Positions 20,471 through 30,923 of a stretch of DNA of 64,000 nucleotides are shown here, one piece after another. The translations under genes and the position numbers were made by a program. A model generated the notes under the pieces. It had not been told where the DNA came from. It made no database searches and saw only the letters and a program-made list of their open reading frames with translations. The DNA is from Serratia sarumanii (GTDB lineage Bacteria; Pseudomonadota; Gammaproteobacteria; Enterobacterales; Enterobacteriaceae): NCBI RefSeq assembly GCF_029962605.1, contig NZ_CP124750.1:186001-250000 (forward strand), in the 5' to 3' direction. Every line of letters starts with the position of its first letter. The stretch's first letter is position 1.

Positions 20471-21172
20471 ATGCTGTCATTCAATCAGGTATCCGCCCAT
20501 TACGGCAAAATTCAGGCGCTGCATCAGGTCAGCCTCACGATAAGCCAGGGTGAAATCGTGACGTTAATCGGCGCCAACGGCGCCGGTAAAACCACGCTGC
20601 TCGGCACTCTGTGCGGCGAGCCGCGCGCCAGCGAAGGTAGCATCGTCTTTCAGGATCAGGACATCACCCAGTGGCAAACCTCGCGCATCATGCGCGAAGC
20701 GGTGGCGATCGTGCCGGAAGGGCGGCGCGTCTTCTCGCGCATGACGGTGGAAGAAAACCTGGCGATGGGCGGCTTCTTCGCCGATCGCCGGCAGTATCAA
20801 CAGCGCATCGAACGGGTGTTCACTCTGTTCCCGCGCCTGCTGGAGCGCCGAAACCAGCGCGCCGGCACCATGTCCGGCGGCGAACAGCAGATGTTGGCCA
20901 TCGGCCGCGCGCTGATGAGCCAGCCGAAGCTGCTGCTGCTCGACGAGCCCTCGCTCGGGCTGGCGCCGATCATCATCCAGCAGATCTTCGACATCATTCA
21001 GCAGCTGCGGGAAGAGGGCATGACCATCTTCCTGGTGGAGCAAAACGCCAATCAGGCGCTGAAATTGGCGGACCGCGGTTATGTGCTGGAAAACGGCCGC
21101 GTGGTGTTGGAAGATACGGGGGCTGCATTGTTAGCCAACGAAGCAGTGAGGTCGGCGTATCTGGGCGGTTAA
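20471..21172 (+). CDS. livF: LIV transporter ATPase LivF
   Basis: Second ATPase of the LIV importer, 233 residues. Walker A GANGAGKTT starts near residue 34; the signature MSGGEQQMLAIGRALM and Walker B LLLLDEPSLGLAP follow. It ends the livKHMGF operon; an aminotransferase gene begins 44 bases downstream without an intervening terminator-like hairpin. Confidence 0.97.
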   Translation: MLSFNQVSAHYGKIQALHQVSLTISQGEIVTLIGANGAGKTTLLGTLCGEPRASEGSIVFQDQDITQWQTSRIMREAVAIVPEGRRVFSRMTVEENLAMGGFFADRRQYQQRIERVFTLFPRLLERRNQRAGTMSGGEQQMLAIGRALMSQPKLLLLDEPSLGLAPIIIQQIFDIIQQLREEGMTIFLVEQNANQALKLADRGYVLENGRVVLEDTGAALLANEAVRSAYLGG

Positions 21173-21216
21173 TCCGCCCCCCTACGAATTAAAATAATCA
21201 GGTACGAGAAGAAGAA

Positions 21217-22404
21217 ATGAAGACAGAAGGGTTACTCGCGCAGCGCATCGTTAACGTAAAAAGTTCGGCCATCCGTGAATTGCTTAAACACAGCAAGATG
21301 GAACACGTCATTTCGCTGGCGGGCGGCATCCCCTCTGATGCGCTGTTCGATTTCGAAGGATTGAGCATCGCCACCCAGCAGGCGATCACCGAACAGCCGA
21401 AAAGCGCGTTCCAGTATGGCCTGACCGAGGGCAGCCCGCTGCTGCGTGAGCGCATTTGCGCGCTGTGCGCCGAACGCGGCGTCACCGCGCGCGCGGAAGA
21501 GGTGATGGTCACCGCCGGCTCGCAGCAGGCATTGGATTTGGTGATGCGCGCCATCGTCAACCCCGGCGACGTGTTCGTGGTGGAGCGCCCGACCTACCTG
21601 GCGGCGCTGCAAACGCTGGAGCTGGCGGAAGCCAACATCATGTCGGTCTCGTCCGACAGCGACGGCATGGTGGTGGAAGAGTTGGCCGAGCTGCTGAAAA
21701 CCCAGCGCATCAAGGGCGTATACGTGGTGCCGAACTTCGGCAATCCCAGCGGCATCACCCTGAGCGCCGCGCGCCGCGAACTGCTGGTGAAACTGGCCGC
21801 CGAACATAACTTCCTGATCATCGAAGACGATCCGTACGGCGAGCTGCGTTTCACCGAAGAGCGCCACCCGACGCTGCATCAGGTGTCGCAGCGGGTGCTG
21901 GGCAACACCGACCACATCATCTATACCTCGACCTTCTCCAAGATCCTGGCGCCGGGCTTGCGGTTGGGCTGGGCGATCCTGCCGCCGTTCCTGCTGCATA
22001 AAGTGGCGATCATCAAGCAGGCGGCGGATCTGCACGCCAGCGCGCTGTCGCAGAGCATCGTCGAATGCTACCTCGGCCTGGATCGCCTGCCGGCGCAGAT
22101 CGACAAGATCCGCGCCGCCTACAAGCAAAAGGGCGAGATCCTGGCCGGTTTGGTGGAGCAGGAGCTGGGCGACTACATCACCTTCGATAAGCCGAAGGGC
22201 GGCATGTTCCTGTGGGCGCGTTTCCGCCAGCCGTTCAACGCCACCGAATGGCTGAATACCACGCTGCAGCAGGGCGTGGTGTTCGTGCCGGGGGAATACT
22301 TCTTCTCCGACAACCCGGATCGTTCGACCTTCCGCCTGTCGTTCGCCACCGCCACCGAGCAACAAATGCAGGAAGCGGTGGCGCGCCTGCGCCGTTCGCT
22401 GTAA
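21217..22404 (+). CDS. PLP-dependent aminotransferase (AAT-I, LysN/MocR-like group)
   Basis: Fold-type I aminotransferase of 395 residues. It has the pattern ALDLVMRAIVNPGDV, the substrate/PLP region PNFGNPSGITLS, DDPYGELRF and the PLP lysine in TFSKILAPGLRLGW (Lys242). The closest groups are 2-aminoadipate/branched or aromatic aminotransferases without the GntR DNA-binding domain. Position just after livF makes an amino-acid substrate, perhaps a branched-chain one, plausible; the specificity is not visible from sequence. E. coli has ugpB directly after livF. Confidence 0.85.
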   Translation: MKTEGLLAQRIVNVKSSAIRELLKHSKMEHVISLAGGIPSDALFDFEGLSIATQQAITEQPKSAFQYGLTEGSPLLRERICALCAERGVTARAEEVMVTAGSQQALDLVMRAIVNPGDVFVVERPTYLAALQTLELAEANIMSVSSDSDGMVVEELAELLKTQRIKGVYVVPNFGNPSGITLSAARRELLVKLAAEHNFLIIEDDPYGELRFTEERHPTLHQVSQRVLGNTDHIIYTSTFSKILAPGLRLGWAILPPFLLHKVAIIKQAADLHASALSQSIVECYLGLDRLPAQIDKIRAAYKQKGEILAGLVEQELGDYITFDKPKGGMFLWARFRQPFNATEWLNTTLQQGVVFVPGEYFFSDNPDRSTFRLSFATATEQQMQEAVARLRRSL

Positions 22405-22467
22405 TCCCCGCGGCGGCGGAGCGCATGCCCGCCGCCGACATCAAACTGCCATCTTCACTTCACTCTC

Positions 22468-22507
22468 CTGTCACATGGCTGTCACTTTTTAGTTATTTTT
22501 CTGTCAT
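22468..22507 (+). promoter_or_regulatory. Pho box upstream of ugpB
   Basis: CTGTCAC (22468-22474) and CTGTCAC (22479-22485) are spaced 11 bases start to start around ATGG, and CTGTCAT recurs at 22501-22507, two turns further on. This is the PhoB direct-repeat pattern, about 90-125 bases before ugpB. It predicts induction of the ugp operon by phosphate starvation, as in E. coli. Confidence 0.9.
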
Positions 22508-22592
22508 CCGCGCATGGCATGTTAGCTTCCGAACAAAAAACTGATTCTTTTCGCTCACGCGCTTTTACACCAGCTTTTTTCAGGAGTTAGGC

Positions 22593-23912
22593 ATGCTCAC
22601 CTACGCTATTCGCAAAACCACGCTGTGCGTCGCATTGACCCTGGCGGTCAGCACTCAGGCGCTGGCGGCGACCGAGATCCCGTTCTGGCATTCGATGGAA
22701 GGCGAACTGGGTAAGGAAGTGGACTCCCTGGCGGATCGCTTCAACCAGTCGCACAGCGACGTCAAGATTGTGCCGGTTTACAAAGGCAACTACGAACAGA
22801 GCCTGGCGGCGGGCATCGCCGCTTACCGCTCCGGCAAGGCGCCGGCGATCCTGCAGGTTTACGAGGTGGGCACCGCCACCATGATGGCCAGCAAGGCCAT
22901 CAAACCGGTCTATGAAGTGTTTAAAGAGGCCGGCATCAACTTCGACGAGTCGGTGTTCGTGCCGACGGTAGCCGGCTATTACACCGACAACAAGAGCGGC
23001 CATCTGCTGTCGCAGCCGTTCAACAGCTCTACGCCGGTGCTGTACTACAACAAAGACGCCTTCAAGAAGGCCGGCCTGAACCCGGATCAGCCGCCGAAAA
23101 CCTGGCAGGAGCTGGCAGCGGATACCGCCAAACTGCGTGAGGCCGGCATGAAGTGCGGCTACGCCAGCGGTTGGCAGGGCTGGATCCAGCTGGAGAACTT
23201 CAGCGCCTGGCACGGCGTGCCGTTCGCCAGCGAAAACAACGGTTTCGGCGGCACCAACGCCAAGCTGGAGTTCAACAAGCCGCTGCAGGTCAAGCATATC
23301 GCGCTGCTGGAGGCGATGAACAAGAAGGGCGATTTCACCTACTTCGGCCGCAAAGACGAATCCACCGAGAAGTTTTATAACGGCGACTGCGCCATCACCA
23401 CCGCTTCTTCCGGTTCGCTGGCGGACATCAAGCACTACGCCAAATTCAACTACGGCGTCGGCATGATGCCGTACGACGCCGACGCGAAAAACGCGCCGCA
23501 GAACGCCATCATCGGCGGGGCCAGCCTGTGGGTGATGAACGGCAAAGACGCCGCCACCTACAAGGGCGTGGCCGAGTTCCTGCAGTACCTGGCGCAGCCG
23601 GAAATCGCCGCCGAATGGCACCAGAAGACCGGCTATCTGCCGATCACCACCGCGGCTTACGATCTGACCAAGCAGCAGGGCTTCTACGACAAGAACCCGG
23701 GTGCCGACGTCGCCACTCGCCAGATGCTGAACAAGCCGCCGTTGCCGTTCACCAAGGGCCTGCGCCTGGGCAACATGCCGCAGATCCGCAGCGTAGTGGA
23801 TGAGGAGCTGGAAGGCGTGTGGACCGGTAAGAAAACGCCTCAGCAGGCGTTGGACGCCGCCGTGCAGCGCGGTGACGTGCTGCTGCGCCGTTTCGAAGCA
23901 TCAACCAAGTAA
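22593..23912 (+). CDS. ugpB: Glycerol-3-phosphate-binding protein UgpB
   Basis: Periplasmic receptor for sn-glycerol-3-phosphate and glycerophosphodiesters. The 439 residues have a signal peptide ending TQALA, then [29 protein letters not shown] as in E. coli UgpB. It is a family-1 extracellular solute-binding protein. The ATG at 22593 follows CAGGAG. A long hairpin follows the stop codon, and ugpAECQ continue downstream. Confidence 0.97.
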   Translation: MLTYAIRKTTLCVALTLAVSTQALAATEIPFWHSMEGELGKEVDSLADRFNQSHSDVKIVPVYKGNYEQSLAAGIAAYRSGKAPAILQVYEVGTATMMASKAIKPVYEVFKEAGINFDESVFVPTVAGYYTDNKSGHLLSQPFNSSTPVLYYNKDAFKKAGLNPDQPPKTWQELAADTAKLREAGMKCGYASGWQGWIQLENFSAWHGVPFASENNGFGGTNAKLEFNKPLQVKHIALLEAMNKKGDFTYFGRKDESTEKFYNGDCAITTASSGSLADIKHYAKFNYGVGMMPYDADAKNAPQNAIIGGASLWVMNGKDAATYKGVAEFLQYLAQPEIAAEWHQKTGYLPITTAAYDLTKQQGFYDKNPGADVATRQMLNKPPLPFTKGLRLGNMPQIRSVVDEELEGVWTGKKTPQQALDAAVQRGDVLLRRFEASTK

Positions 23913-23920
23913 CCCTGCGT

Positions 23921-23946
23921 CGCGGGCCCGTCCGATCGGGCTCGCG
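23921..23946 (+). terminator. Intercistronic hairpin between ugpB and ugpA
   Basis: 10-bp stem with one G-T pair (23921-23930 with 23937-23946) and a 6-base loop; no long T tract follows. It is probably a partial terminator or mRNA stabiliser favouring ugpB over the membrane genes. Confidence 0.6.
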
Positions 23947-23990
23947 TCTTCACGCCGATCCTTCCGTACCCGATTAATGGTTTAACTGCT

Positions 23991-24878
23991 ATGTCATCTT
24001 CCCGTCCCGGTTTCGGCTGCAGCTGGTTGCCCTATGCGTTGGTGCTGCCGCAGCTGCTGATTACCGCCGTCTTCTTTTTATGGCCCGCCGGCGAGGCGCT
24101 GTGGTATTCGGTGCAGAGCCTCGATCCGTTCGGCCTGTCCAGCCAGTTTGTCGGGCTGGATAACTTTAAGCAGCTGTTTCAGGATCCTTACTACCTCGAC
24201 TCGTTCTACACCACGCTGATCTTCAGCTTCCTGGTAGCGGGCATCGGGCTGGCGGTTTCGCTGTTCTTCGCCGCGCTGGTGGACTACGTGCTGCGCGGCA
24301 GCCGGCTCTATCGCACGCTGATGATCCTGCCCTATGCGGTGGCGCCGGCGGTGGCGGCGGTATTGTGGATCTTTCTGTTCAACCCCGGCCTGGGGTTGAT
24401 CACCCATTTCCTCAACGGGCTGGGCTATAACTGGAACCATGCGCAAAACAGCGGCCAGGCGATGTTCCTGGTGGTGCTGGCCTCGGTATGGCAGCAGATA
24501 AGCTATAACTTCCTGTTTTTCCTCGCGGCGCTACAGTCTATCCCGCGTTCGCTGGTGGAGGCGGCGGCCATCGACGGCGCCGGCCCGGTGCGGCGTTTCT
24601 TCCATCTGGTGCTGCCGCTGATCGCGCCGGTGAGCTTCTTCCTGCTGGTGGTCAATCTGGTGTACGCCTTCTTCGATACCTTCCCGGTGATCGACGCCGC
24701 CACCGGCGGCGGGCCGGTGCAGTCCACCACCACGTTGATCTACAAGATCTACCGCGAAGGCTTCGCCGGATTGGATCTCTCCAGCTCTGCCGCGCAGTCG
24801 GTGATCCTGATGCTGCTGGTGATCGGCCTGACGGTGATCCAGTTCCGCTTCGTTGAACGTAAGGTGCGCTATCAATGA
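23991..24878 (+). CDS. ugpA: Glycerol-3-phosphate ABC permease UgpA
   Basis: MalF-type permease subunit of 295 residues with six membrane segments. The EAA loop is [24 protein letters not shown], which docks on UgpC. It overlaps ugpE by four bases (ATGA). Length and order match E. coli. Confidence 0.97.
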   Translation: MSSSRPGFGCSWLPYALVLPQLLITAVFFLWPAGEALWYSVQSLDPFGLSSQFVGLDNFKQLFQDPYYLDSFYTTLIFSFLVAGIGLAVSLFFAALVDYVLRGSRLYRTLMILPYAVAPAVAAVLWIFLFNPGLGLITHFLNGLGYNWNHAQNSGQAMFLVVLASVWQQISYNFLFFLAALQSIPRSLVEAAAIDGAGPVRRFFHLVLPLIAPVSFFLLVVNLVYAFFDTFPVIDAATGGGPVQSTTTLIYKIYREGFAGLDLSSSAAQSVILMLLVIGLTVIQFRFVERKVRYQ

Positions 24879-25720
24879 TTGAGAATCGACGCGGGCTGGA
24901 TATCTTCAGCCATGTGATGCTGATTATCGGCGTGCTGGTGGTGCTGTTCCCGCTGTACGTGGCCTTTGTCGCCGCCACGCTGGACGACAAGCAGGTGTTT
25001 CAGGTGCCGATGACGCTGGTGCCCGGCGGCCACCTGTGGGAGAACATCCGCAATATCTGGCAGGGCGGCGTGGGCAACCTCAAGGTGCCGTTCTCGCTGC
25101 TGCTGCTGAACAGCGTGATCATGGCGCTGGCGATCACCTTCGGCAAGATCGCGGTGTCAGTGCTGTCGGCTTACGCCATCGTGTACTTCCGCTTCCCGCT
25201 GCGCAGCCTGTTCTTCTGGCTGATTTTCCTCACCCTGATGCTGCCGGTGGAGGTACGTATTTTCCCGACGGTGGAGGTGATCTCCAACCTCAACCTGCTG
25301 GACAGCTACACCGGTCTGACGCTGCCGCTGATGGCCTCGGCCACCGCGACCTTCCTGTTGCGCCAGTTCTTCATGACGCTGCCGGATGAGCTGCTGGAGG
25401 CGGCGCGCATCGACGGCGCCGGGCCGATGCGTTTCTTCTGGGACATCGTGCTGCCGCTGTCGAAAACCAATCTGGCGGCGCTGTTCGTCATCACCTTTAT
25501 CTACGGCTGGAACCAATACCTGTGGCCGATCCTGATCACCAGCGACGCCTCGATGGGCACCGCGGTGGCGGGCATCAAGAGCATGATCTCCACTTCCGGC
25601 GCGCCGACCCAGTGGAACCAGGTGATGGCGGCGATGATCCTGACTTTATTGCCACCGCTGGCGGTGGTGCTTCTGATGCAGCGCTGGTTTGTGCGCGGTC
25701 TGGTTGATAGCGAGAAATAA
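24875..25720 (+). CDS. ugpE: Glycerol-3-phosphate ABC permease UgpE
   Basis: MalG-type permease subunit of 281 residues with six membrane segments. The EAA loop [23 protein letters not shown] is for ATPase contact. Its start is embedded in the ugpA stop; ugpC starts five bases after its end. Confidence 0.97.
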   Translation: MIENRRGLDIFSHVMLIIGVLVVLFPLYVAFVAATLDDKQVFQVPMTLVPGGHLWENIRNIWQGGVGNLKVPFSLLLLNSVIMALAITFGKIAVSVLSAYAIVYFRFPLRSLFFWLIFLTLMLPVEVRIFPTVEVISNLNLLDSYTGLTLPLMASATATFLLRQFFMTLPDELLEAARIDGAGPMRFFWDIVLPLSKTNLAALFVITFIYGWNQYLWPILITSDASMGTAVAGIKSMISTSGAPTQWNQVMAAMILTLLPPLAVVLLMQRWFVRGLVDSEK

Positions 25721-25725
25721 CGACG

Positions 25726-26796
25726 ATGGCAGGATTAAAACTACAGGCGGTCACCAAGTCTTACGACGGTAAAACGCCGGTGATCAAACAGATCGACCTC
25801 GACGTGGTGGACGGCGAATTCATCGTGATGGTCGGCCCGTCCGGCTGCGGCAAATCCACGCTGCTGCGGATGGTGGCCGGGCTGGAACGCACCACCAGTG
25901 GTGATATCTATATCGATACCCGGCGCGTGACCGATCTGGAGCCCAAGGATCGCGGCATCGCGATGGTGTTCCAGAACTACGCGCTCTATCCGCACATGAG
26001 CGTGTACGACAACATGGCCTACGGCCTCAAGATCCGCGGTTTCGGCAAGGATCATATCCGCCAGCGGGTGGAAGAAGCGGCACGCATCCTGGAGCTGGAG
26101 CCGCTGCTCAAACGCAAACCGCGCGAGCTTTCCGGCGGCCAGCGCCAGCGCGTGGCGATGGGGCGCGCCATCGTGCGCGAACCGGCGGTATTCCTGTTCG
26201 ATGAGCCGCTGTCCAACCTGGACGCCAAGCTACGGGTGCAGATGCGCCTGGAGCTGCAACAGCTGCATCGTCGTCTGAAAACCACCAGCCTGTACGTGAC
26301 CCACGATCAGGTGGAGGCGATGACCTTGGCGCAGCGGGTCATCGTGATGAACAAGGGCGTGGCGGAGCAGATCGGCACCCCGAGCGAAGTGTACCAACGG
26401 CCGGCTTCGCTGTTCGTCGCCGGCTTTATCGGATCGCCGGCGATGAACCTGCTGCCAGGCACCCTGAGCGCCGACGGCGGCCAGCTGCTGCTGGCGGACG
26501 GCATGGCGCTGCCGTTGCCGGTGGCCAAACCGCAGTGGGCGGGGCGGCCGTTGACGTTGGGCATTCGGCCGGAGCATATTCAGTTGGTGGCGCAAGACCA
26601 GGGCGTGCCGCTGCAGCTGCAGACGCTGGAGCTGCTGGGGGCCGATAATCTGGCGCACGGCCAGTGGGGCGGCCACGGGGTGATCGTGCGGCTATCGCAT
26701 GAAACCTTGCCGGCGGCGGGCAGTACGCTATATTTGCAGCTGCCTGCTCAGGCGCTGCACTTCTTTGACACCGACAGCGGATTACGGATGGATTGA
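25726..26796 (+). CDS. ugpC: Glycerol-3-phosphate ABC ATPase UgpC
   Basis: MalK-like ATPase of 356 residues. Walker [10 protein letters not shown] starts near residue 37, the signature LSGGQRQR near 134, then [16 protein letters not shown]-terminal OB-fold (TOBE) domain includes LGIRPEHI. In this family the C-domain can receive regulatory input. It overlaps ugpQ by four bases. Confidence 0.97.
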   Translation: MAGLKLQAVTKSYDGKTPVIKQIDLDVVDGEFIVMVGPSGCGKSTLLRMVAGLERTTSGDIYIDTRRVTDLEPKDRGIAMVFQNYALYPHMSVYDNMAYGLKIRGFGKDHIRQRVEEAARILELEPLLKRKPRELSGGQRQRVAMGRAIVREPAVFLFDEPLSNLDAKLRVQMRLELQQLHRRLKTTSLYVTHDQVEAMTLAQRVIVMNKGVAEQIGTPSEVYQRPASLFVAGFIGSPAMNLLPGTLSADGGQLLLADGMALPLPVAKPQWAGRPLTLGIRPEHIQLVAQDQGVPLQLQTLELLGADNLAHGQWGGHGVIVRLSHETLPAAGSTLYLQLPAQALHFFDTDSGLRMD

Positions 26797-27533
26797 TGAC
26801 CAGACACTGGCCTTACCCTCATATTGTCGCCCACCGCGGCGGCGGTTCTCTGGCGCCGGAAAACACCCTGGCGGCGATCGACGTCGGCGCGCGCCACGGC
26901 CACAAGATGATCGAGTTCGATGCCAAGCTGGCGCAGGACGGGCAAATTTTCCTGCTGCACGACGACACGCTGGATCGCACCAGCAACGGCTGGGGCGTGG
27001 CGGGCGAGCTGCCGTGGGACAAACTGGTGCAGCTGGACGCCGGCAACTGGTACAGCTCGGCCTTCAAGGGCGAGCGGCTGCCGCTGCTGTCGGAGGTGGC
27101 AGAACGCTGCCAGGAACACGGTCTGATGGCCAATATCGAGATCAAGCCGACCACCGGCAGCGACGATGAAACCGGCCGGGTGGTGGCGCTGGCGGCGCGG
27201 CTGCTGTGGCAAGGGCAGACCGATCCGCTGCTTTCTTCCTTCTCGGTGGACGCGCTGGCGGCGGCGCAGCGCACCGTGCCGGATTTGCCGCGCGGCCTGC
27301 TGCTGGAGGACTGGGACGACAACTGGCGCGAGCTGACCGAACGCCTGGATTGCGTCTCGCTGCATATCGATCACAAAGCGCTGACCGCCGAGCGGGTAAA
27401 AGCGTTGAAAGACGCCGGGCTGCGCATTCTGGTGTATACCGTCAACCAACCGGATCGCGCGCGCCTGCTGCTCGACTGGGGCGTTGACTGCATTTGCACC
27501 GACCGGATAGATTTGATCGGCCCGGATTTTTAA
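26793..27533 (+). CDS. ugpQ: Glycerophosphodiester phosphodiesterase UgpQ
   Basis: Cytoplasmic hydrolase that splits glycerophosphodiesters, brought in by UgpBAEC, to glycerol-3-phosphate and an alcohol. The 246 residues include the GDPD active-site pattern [16 protein letters not shown] with the catalytic histidines, and [10 protein letters not shown] with metal-binding acids. It is the last gene of ugpBAECQ. Confidence 0.97.
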   Translation: MMTRHWPYPHIVAHRGGGSLAPENTLAAIDVGARHGHKMIEFDAKLAQDGQIFLLHDDTLDRTSNGWGVAGELPWDKLVQLDAGNWYSSAFKGERLPLLSEVAERCQEHGLMANIEIKPTTGSDDETGRVVALAARLLWQGQTDPLLSSFSVDALAAAQRTVPDLPRGLLLEDWDDNWRELTERLDCVSLHIDHKALTAERVKALKDAGLRILVYTVNQPDRARLLLDWGVDCICTDRIDLIGPDF

Positions 27534-27593
27534 TCCGGCGCCGATGAATCCCGCGACGACAAGCCTTGCCGCCGCACCACCGGAAGGAATGCG

Positions 27594-28550
27594 ATGCCTG
27601 GCTTTATGATGTCACTGTGGCACCAGATCGTGCTGTCTTTACCGCTGTTTGTGCTGATCGCGTTGGGTTATGGGCTGATTCGCTGGGGGAAATGGCCTGC
27701 CGGCATCACCGATGGCCTGACGCGCTTCGTGTTTTCCCTCGCCTTGCCCGCCATGCTGTTTCGCATGATGTGCGACTTCTCGCAGCGCCCGGCGGTCGAT
27801 GCCCGGCTGCTGATCGCGTTTTTCGGCAGTTGCCTGATCGTATTCGTGCTCGGCCGTCTCGTCGCCCGGCGCCTCTTTCGGCTGGATGGCGTCGCCGGAT
27901 CGGTGTTTGCGCTGGGCGGCATTTTCTCCAATAACGTGATGCTCGGCTTGCCGATCGCCAGCGTGATGCTGGGGGAGGCGGCGATCCCGTCGGTGGCGCT
28001 GGTGCTGGTGTTCAACGGCCTGATCCTGTGGACGCTGGTGACGGTGTCGATCGAATGGGCGCGCAACGGTTCGCCGACGCTGAGCGGTTTCGTTAAAACC
28101 GCGCGCAGCGTGCTGACCAATCCGCTGATCGTCGGCATTCTGTCCGGCACCCTGTTCAGCCTGACCGGCCTGCCGCTGCCGGCCTTCGTCGATCGGCCGA
28201 TCAGCATGCTCGGCCAGGTGGCGGCGCCGCTGTCGCTGGTGGTGCTCGGCATGGGGCTGGCGGAGTACCGCATCGGCGAAGGCTGGCGGCTGAGCTGCGC
28301 CATCTGCGTGCTGAAATTGCTGGTGCAGCCATTAGTGATTTGGCTGCTGGCCTGGATGATGGATCTGCCGCCGATGGAGACCCGGGTTGTGGTGCTGCTG
28401 GGGTCGATGGCGGTGGGGGTGAACGTCTACCTGATGTCGCGCCAGTTCAATACGCTCACCGGCCCGGCCGCCACCAGCCTGGTGATGTCCACCGTGCTGG
28501 CGGCGATCACTACGCCGCTGATCCTCACCGTTATGGGCGTGCGGGCGTAG
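27594..28550 (+). CDS. AEC-family (auxin efflux carrier-like) permease
   Basis: Inner-membrane protein of 318 residues with about ten hydrophobic segments in two inverted halves. The family phrases GYGLIRWGKWPAGITDGLTRFVFSLALPAMLF and TNPLIVGILSG are visible. Bacterial AEC proteins carry small carboxylates such as malate or malonate; the substrate here cannot be read from the sequence. The ATG at 27594 follows GGAAGGA. The 3' end overlaps the convergent yhhA gene by 20 bases. No counterpart stands at this place in E. coli. Confidence 0.85.
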   Translation: MPGFMMSLWHQIVLSLPLFVLIALGYGLIRWGKWPAGITDGLTRFVFSLALPAMLFRMMCDFSQRPAVDARLLIAFFGSCLIVFVLGRLVARRLFRLDGVAGSVFALGGIFSNNVMLGLPIASVMLGEAAIPSVALVLVFNGLILWTLVTVSIEWARNGSPTLSGFVKTARSVLTNPLIVGILSGTLFSLTGLPLPAFVDRPISMLGQVAAPLSLVVLGMGLAEYRIGEGWRLSCAICVLKLLVQPLVIWLLAWMMDLPPMETRVVVLLGSMAVGVNVYLMSRQFNTLTGPAATSLVMSTVLAAITTPLILTVMGVRA

Positions 28551-28860
28551 CCGGCATCGGCGCCTGCGGCACCGCCGGCGCGGTGCGATTGAACGGATCG
28601 CGCGGCTGGTTGCCGTTGGGCAGCAGCTGCCCGCCGTTCGGCGAGGTTTGCAACAGCTGCTGCCGTTGATTGTCGAACTGCCGTTGCTGCTGCAGGCGGC
28701 GTTGATCCATCTGCCGATTGTTCAACAGGCGCTGTTGCTGAGCCTGTTGGCTGTTTTGGTTGAGCAACTGCTGCTGTGAGCGCAGGTCGGTTACGCCGTT
28801 GGCTGCCGCAGCCAGGCCGGGCAGCCACAGCAGAACAAACAGGATGTGAGAAGTTTTCAT
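28531..28860 (-). CDS. yhhA: DUF2756 family protein YhhA
   Basis: Small exported protein of 109 residues with a signal peptide ending LPGLAAA and a strikingly Gln/Arg/Asn-rich middle (QQQLLNQNSQQAQQQRLLNN), then a Pro-rich tail. It corresponds to E. coli YhhA, which also lies after ugpQ, but is shorter (E. coli about 146). In E. coli ggt follows; here bioP does. Function unknown. Confidence 0.8.
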   Translation of the reverse strand: MKTSHILFVLLWLPGLAAAANGVTDLRSQQQLLNQNSQQAQQQRLLNNRQMDQRRLQQQRQFDNQRQQLLQTSPNGGQLLPNGNQPRDPFNRTAPAVPQAPMPATPARP

Positions 28861-29011
28861 GATGGTTACCTCGCCTTTTTATTAAGCCTAACCCAACGGT
28901 GAAATTTTGCCGGTAGTTTGTCTTTTGTTCAGATGTAAACCGCCTTTTCGCCAACGCGGCGCGCATCTTCCGTTACAATCGCCCTTTCGGTCTTTTTAGG
29001 GTGAACCCATC

Positions 29012-29872
29012 GTGCTGCTTTTGGTTATAACCACCATCCTGTGGGCGTTTTCTTTCAGCCTGATTGGCGAGTACCTGGCGGGCCAGGTCGACAGCGGGTT
29101 CTCGGCGCTGGTGCGCATCGGGCTGGCGGCGTTGGTGTTCCTGCCGTTTCTGCGCTGGCGCAATATCAAGCCCAGGGTGATCCTGCTGTATATGCTGGTG
29201 GGCGCCTTCCAACTGGGCATCATGTACCTGTTCAGCTTCCGCGCCTATCTCTACCTGACGGTGCCGGAATTCCTGCTGTTCACCGTGCTGACGCCGCTGT
29301 ACATCACCTTGATCTACGATTTGCTGAGCGGCCGGCGTCTGCGGTGGGGCTACGTATTCAGCGCGCTGCTGGCGGTGCTGGGCGCGGCGATTATCCGCTA
29401 TCACCAGCTGAGCGAACACTTTTGGTGGGGGCTGCTGTTGGTGCAGGCGGCGAATATCAGCTTCGCCATCGGCATGGTCGGCTATAAGCGCCTGATGGAA
29501 GTGCACCCCTTGCCGCAGCACACCGCCTTTTCCTGGTTCTACCTGGGGGCGGCGGTGGTGGCGGTGGTGGCCTGGTTCCTGTGGGGCAATCCGCAGCAGC
29601 TGCCGACCACCAATCTGCAGTGGGGCGTGTTGATCTGGCTGGGCGTGGTGGCGTCGGGGCTGGGCTACTTTATGTGGAACTATGGTGCGACGCAGGTGGA
29701 TGCCGGCACGCTCGGCATCATGAACAACATGCATGTGCCGGCCGGTTTGTTGGTCAACCTGGCCATCTGGCAACAGCAGCCGCATTGGCCGAGCTTTATC
29801 ATCGGCGGGGCGGTGATCGTCGCTTCGCTGTGGGTGCATCGCCGCTGGGTGGCGCCGAAACGGCTCGGCTAA
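29012..29872 (+). CDS. bioP: Biotin transporter BioP (YigM), EamA/DMT superfamily
   Basis: High-affinity biotin importer in E. coli. The 286 residues have ten membrane segments and are near-identical to YigM over LITTILWAFSFS-type, LLLFTVLTPLYITLIYDL and YGATQVDAGTLGIMNNMHVPAG. A GTG at 29012 gives MLLLVITTILWAFSF, aligning with the E. coli start. It converges on metR with 34 bases between, as in E. coli. Automated annotation often calls such proteins carboxylate/amino acid/amine transporters. Confidence 0.88.
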   Translation: MLLLVITTILWAFSFSLIGEYLAGQVDSGFSALVRIGLAALVFLPFLRWRNIKPRVILLYMLVGAFQLGIMYLFSFRAYLYLTVPEFLLFTVLTPLYITLIYDLLSGRRLRWGYVFSALLAVLGAAIIRYHQLSEHFWWGLLLVQAANISFAIGMVGYKRLMEVHPLPQHTAFSWFYLGAAVVAVVAWFLWGNPQQLPTTNLQWGVLIWLGVVASGLGYFMWNYGATQVDAGTLGIMNNMHVPAGLLVNLAIWQQQPHWPSFIIGGAVIVASLWVHRRWVAPKRLG

Positions 29873-29906
29873 GCGGGCGGGCCACCCGGCACGGGGGGCC
29901 GAAAGT

Positions 29907-30851
29907 TTATACGTCGGCCGTCAACGCTTTGGCGCCGGCAGCGCCAGGGCGTGCCGCGTCGCGCACAAACGGCAGATGATCGCAGGCGTGCTGGCGGGCC
30001 GAGCGGATAAAGGCTTCGGTTACCGCCTGGCGCTGTTCGCCGTCGCGCACGGCGGCGTACAAGCGGCTCCACAGGCCGTCACCCAGGGTTTTGGTCACTA
30101 TCAGCCCCTGTTGTTCGAAACTTTCCACCACCCAGTGCGGCAGCGCCGCAATCCCCATCCGCGCCGATACCATCTGGATCAGCAGCAGCGTGTTATCGAC
30201 GTTCTTCAACGCCGGGCTAACGCCCGCCGGCTGCAGAAAATGCCGCCAGATATCCAGCCGCTGGCGCTGCACCGGGTAAATCAACAGCGTTTCGTCACTC
30301 AAGTCTTCCGGCTCGATGTGCGGCTTGCCGGCCAGCGGATGATCCGGCGCCAGCACCAGGCGTACCTCGAAATCGAACATCGGTGAATAGTGCAGGCCGC
30401 TGCGCGGCAGAATATCCGACGTCATGACCAGATCCAGCTCGCCCTGTTGCAAGGCCGGCTGCGGATCGAAAGTCACGCCGGAAGTAAAGTCCATCACCAC
30501 CTGCGGGAAACGCCGGCGGAAGTTGTCCAGCGCCGGCGTCAGCCACTGAATGCAGCTGTGGCATTCGATGGCGATGCGCAGCGTGGTCTGGTGCGGTTCG
30601 TGGCAGGCCTGCAGCGCCTGCTGGATCTGCGGCAGCACCTGCTCCGCCAGCTGCAGCAGGATCTCGCCCTGGGCGGTGAAGCGCAGGGGCTGGCTCTTGC
30701 GCACGAACAGCTTGAAGCCCAGACGTTGCTCAAGATCGCTGAACTGGTGCGACAGGGCAGACTGCGTCTGATGAAGTTGGGCCGCCGCCCCCGCCAACGA
30801 ACCGCTGTTGCGCAGGGCCTGCAGCGTCCGTAAATGTTTCAGTTCGATCAT
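29907..30851 (-). CDS. metR: LysR-type methionine regulator MetR
   Basis: Activator of metE and metH that uses homocysteine as co-effector. The 314 residues hold an N-terminal winged HTH ([30 protein letters not shown] split across helices) and a C-terminal effector domain. It is divergent from metE with about 105 bases between, the standard layout in which MetR controls metE and represses itself. Confidence 0.96.
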   Translation of the reverse strand: MIELKHLRTLQALRNSGSLAGAAAQLHQTQSALSHQFSDLEQRLGFKLFVRKSQPLRFTAQGEILLQLAEQVLPQIQQALQACHEPHQTTLRIAIECHSCIQWLTPALDNFRRRFPQVVMDFTSGVTFDPQPALQQGELDLVMTSDILPRSGLHYSPMFDFEVRLVLAPDHPLAGKPHIEPEDLSDETLLIYPVQRQRLDIWRHFLQPAGVSPALKNVDNTLLLIQMVSARMGIAALPHWVVESFEQQGLIVTKTLGDGLWSRLYAAVRDGEQRQAVTEAFIRSARQHACDHLPFVRDAARPGAAGAKALTADV

Positions 30852-30923
30852 GAGAGTCCTTCACATTGACAGTGAATAAATTGCGCTTGTGGTTAATACA
30901 GTACCTGCTGATTATGGATGTGT

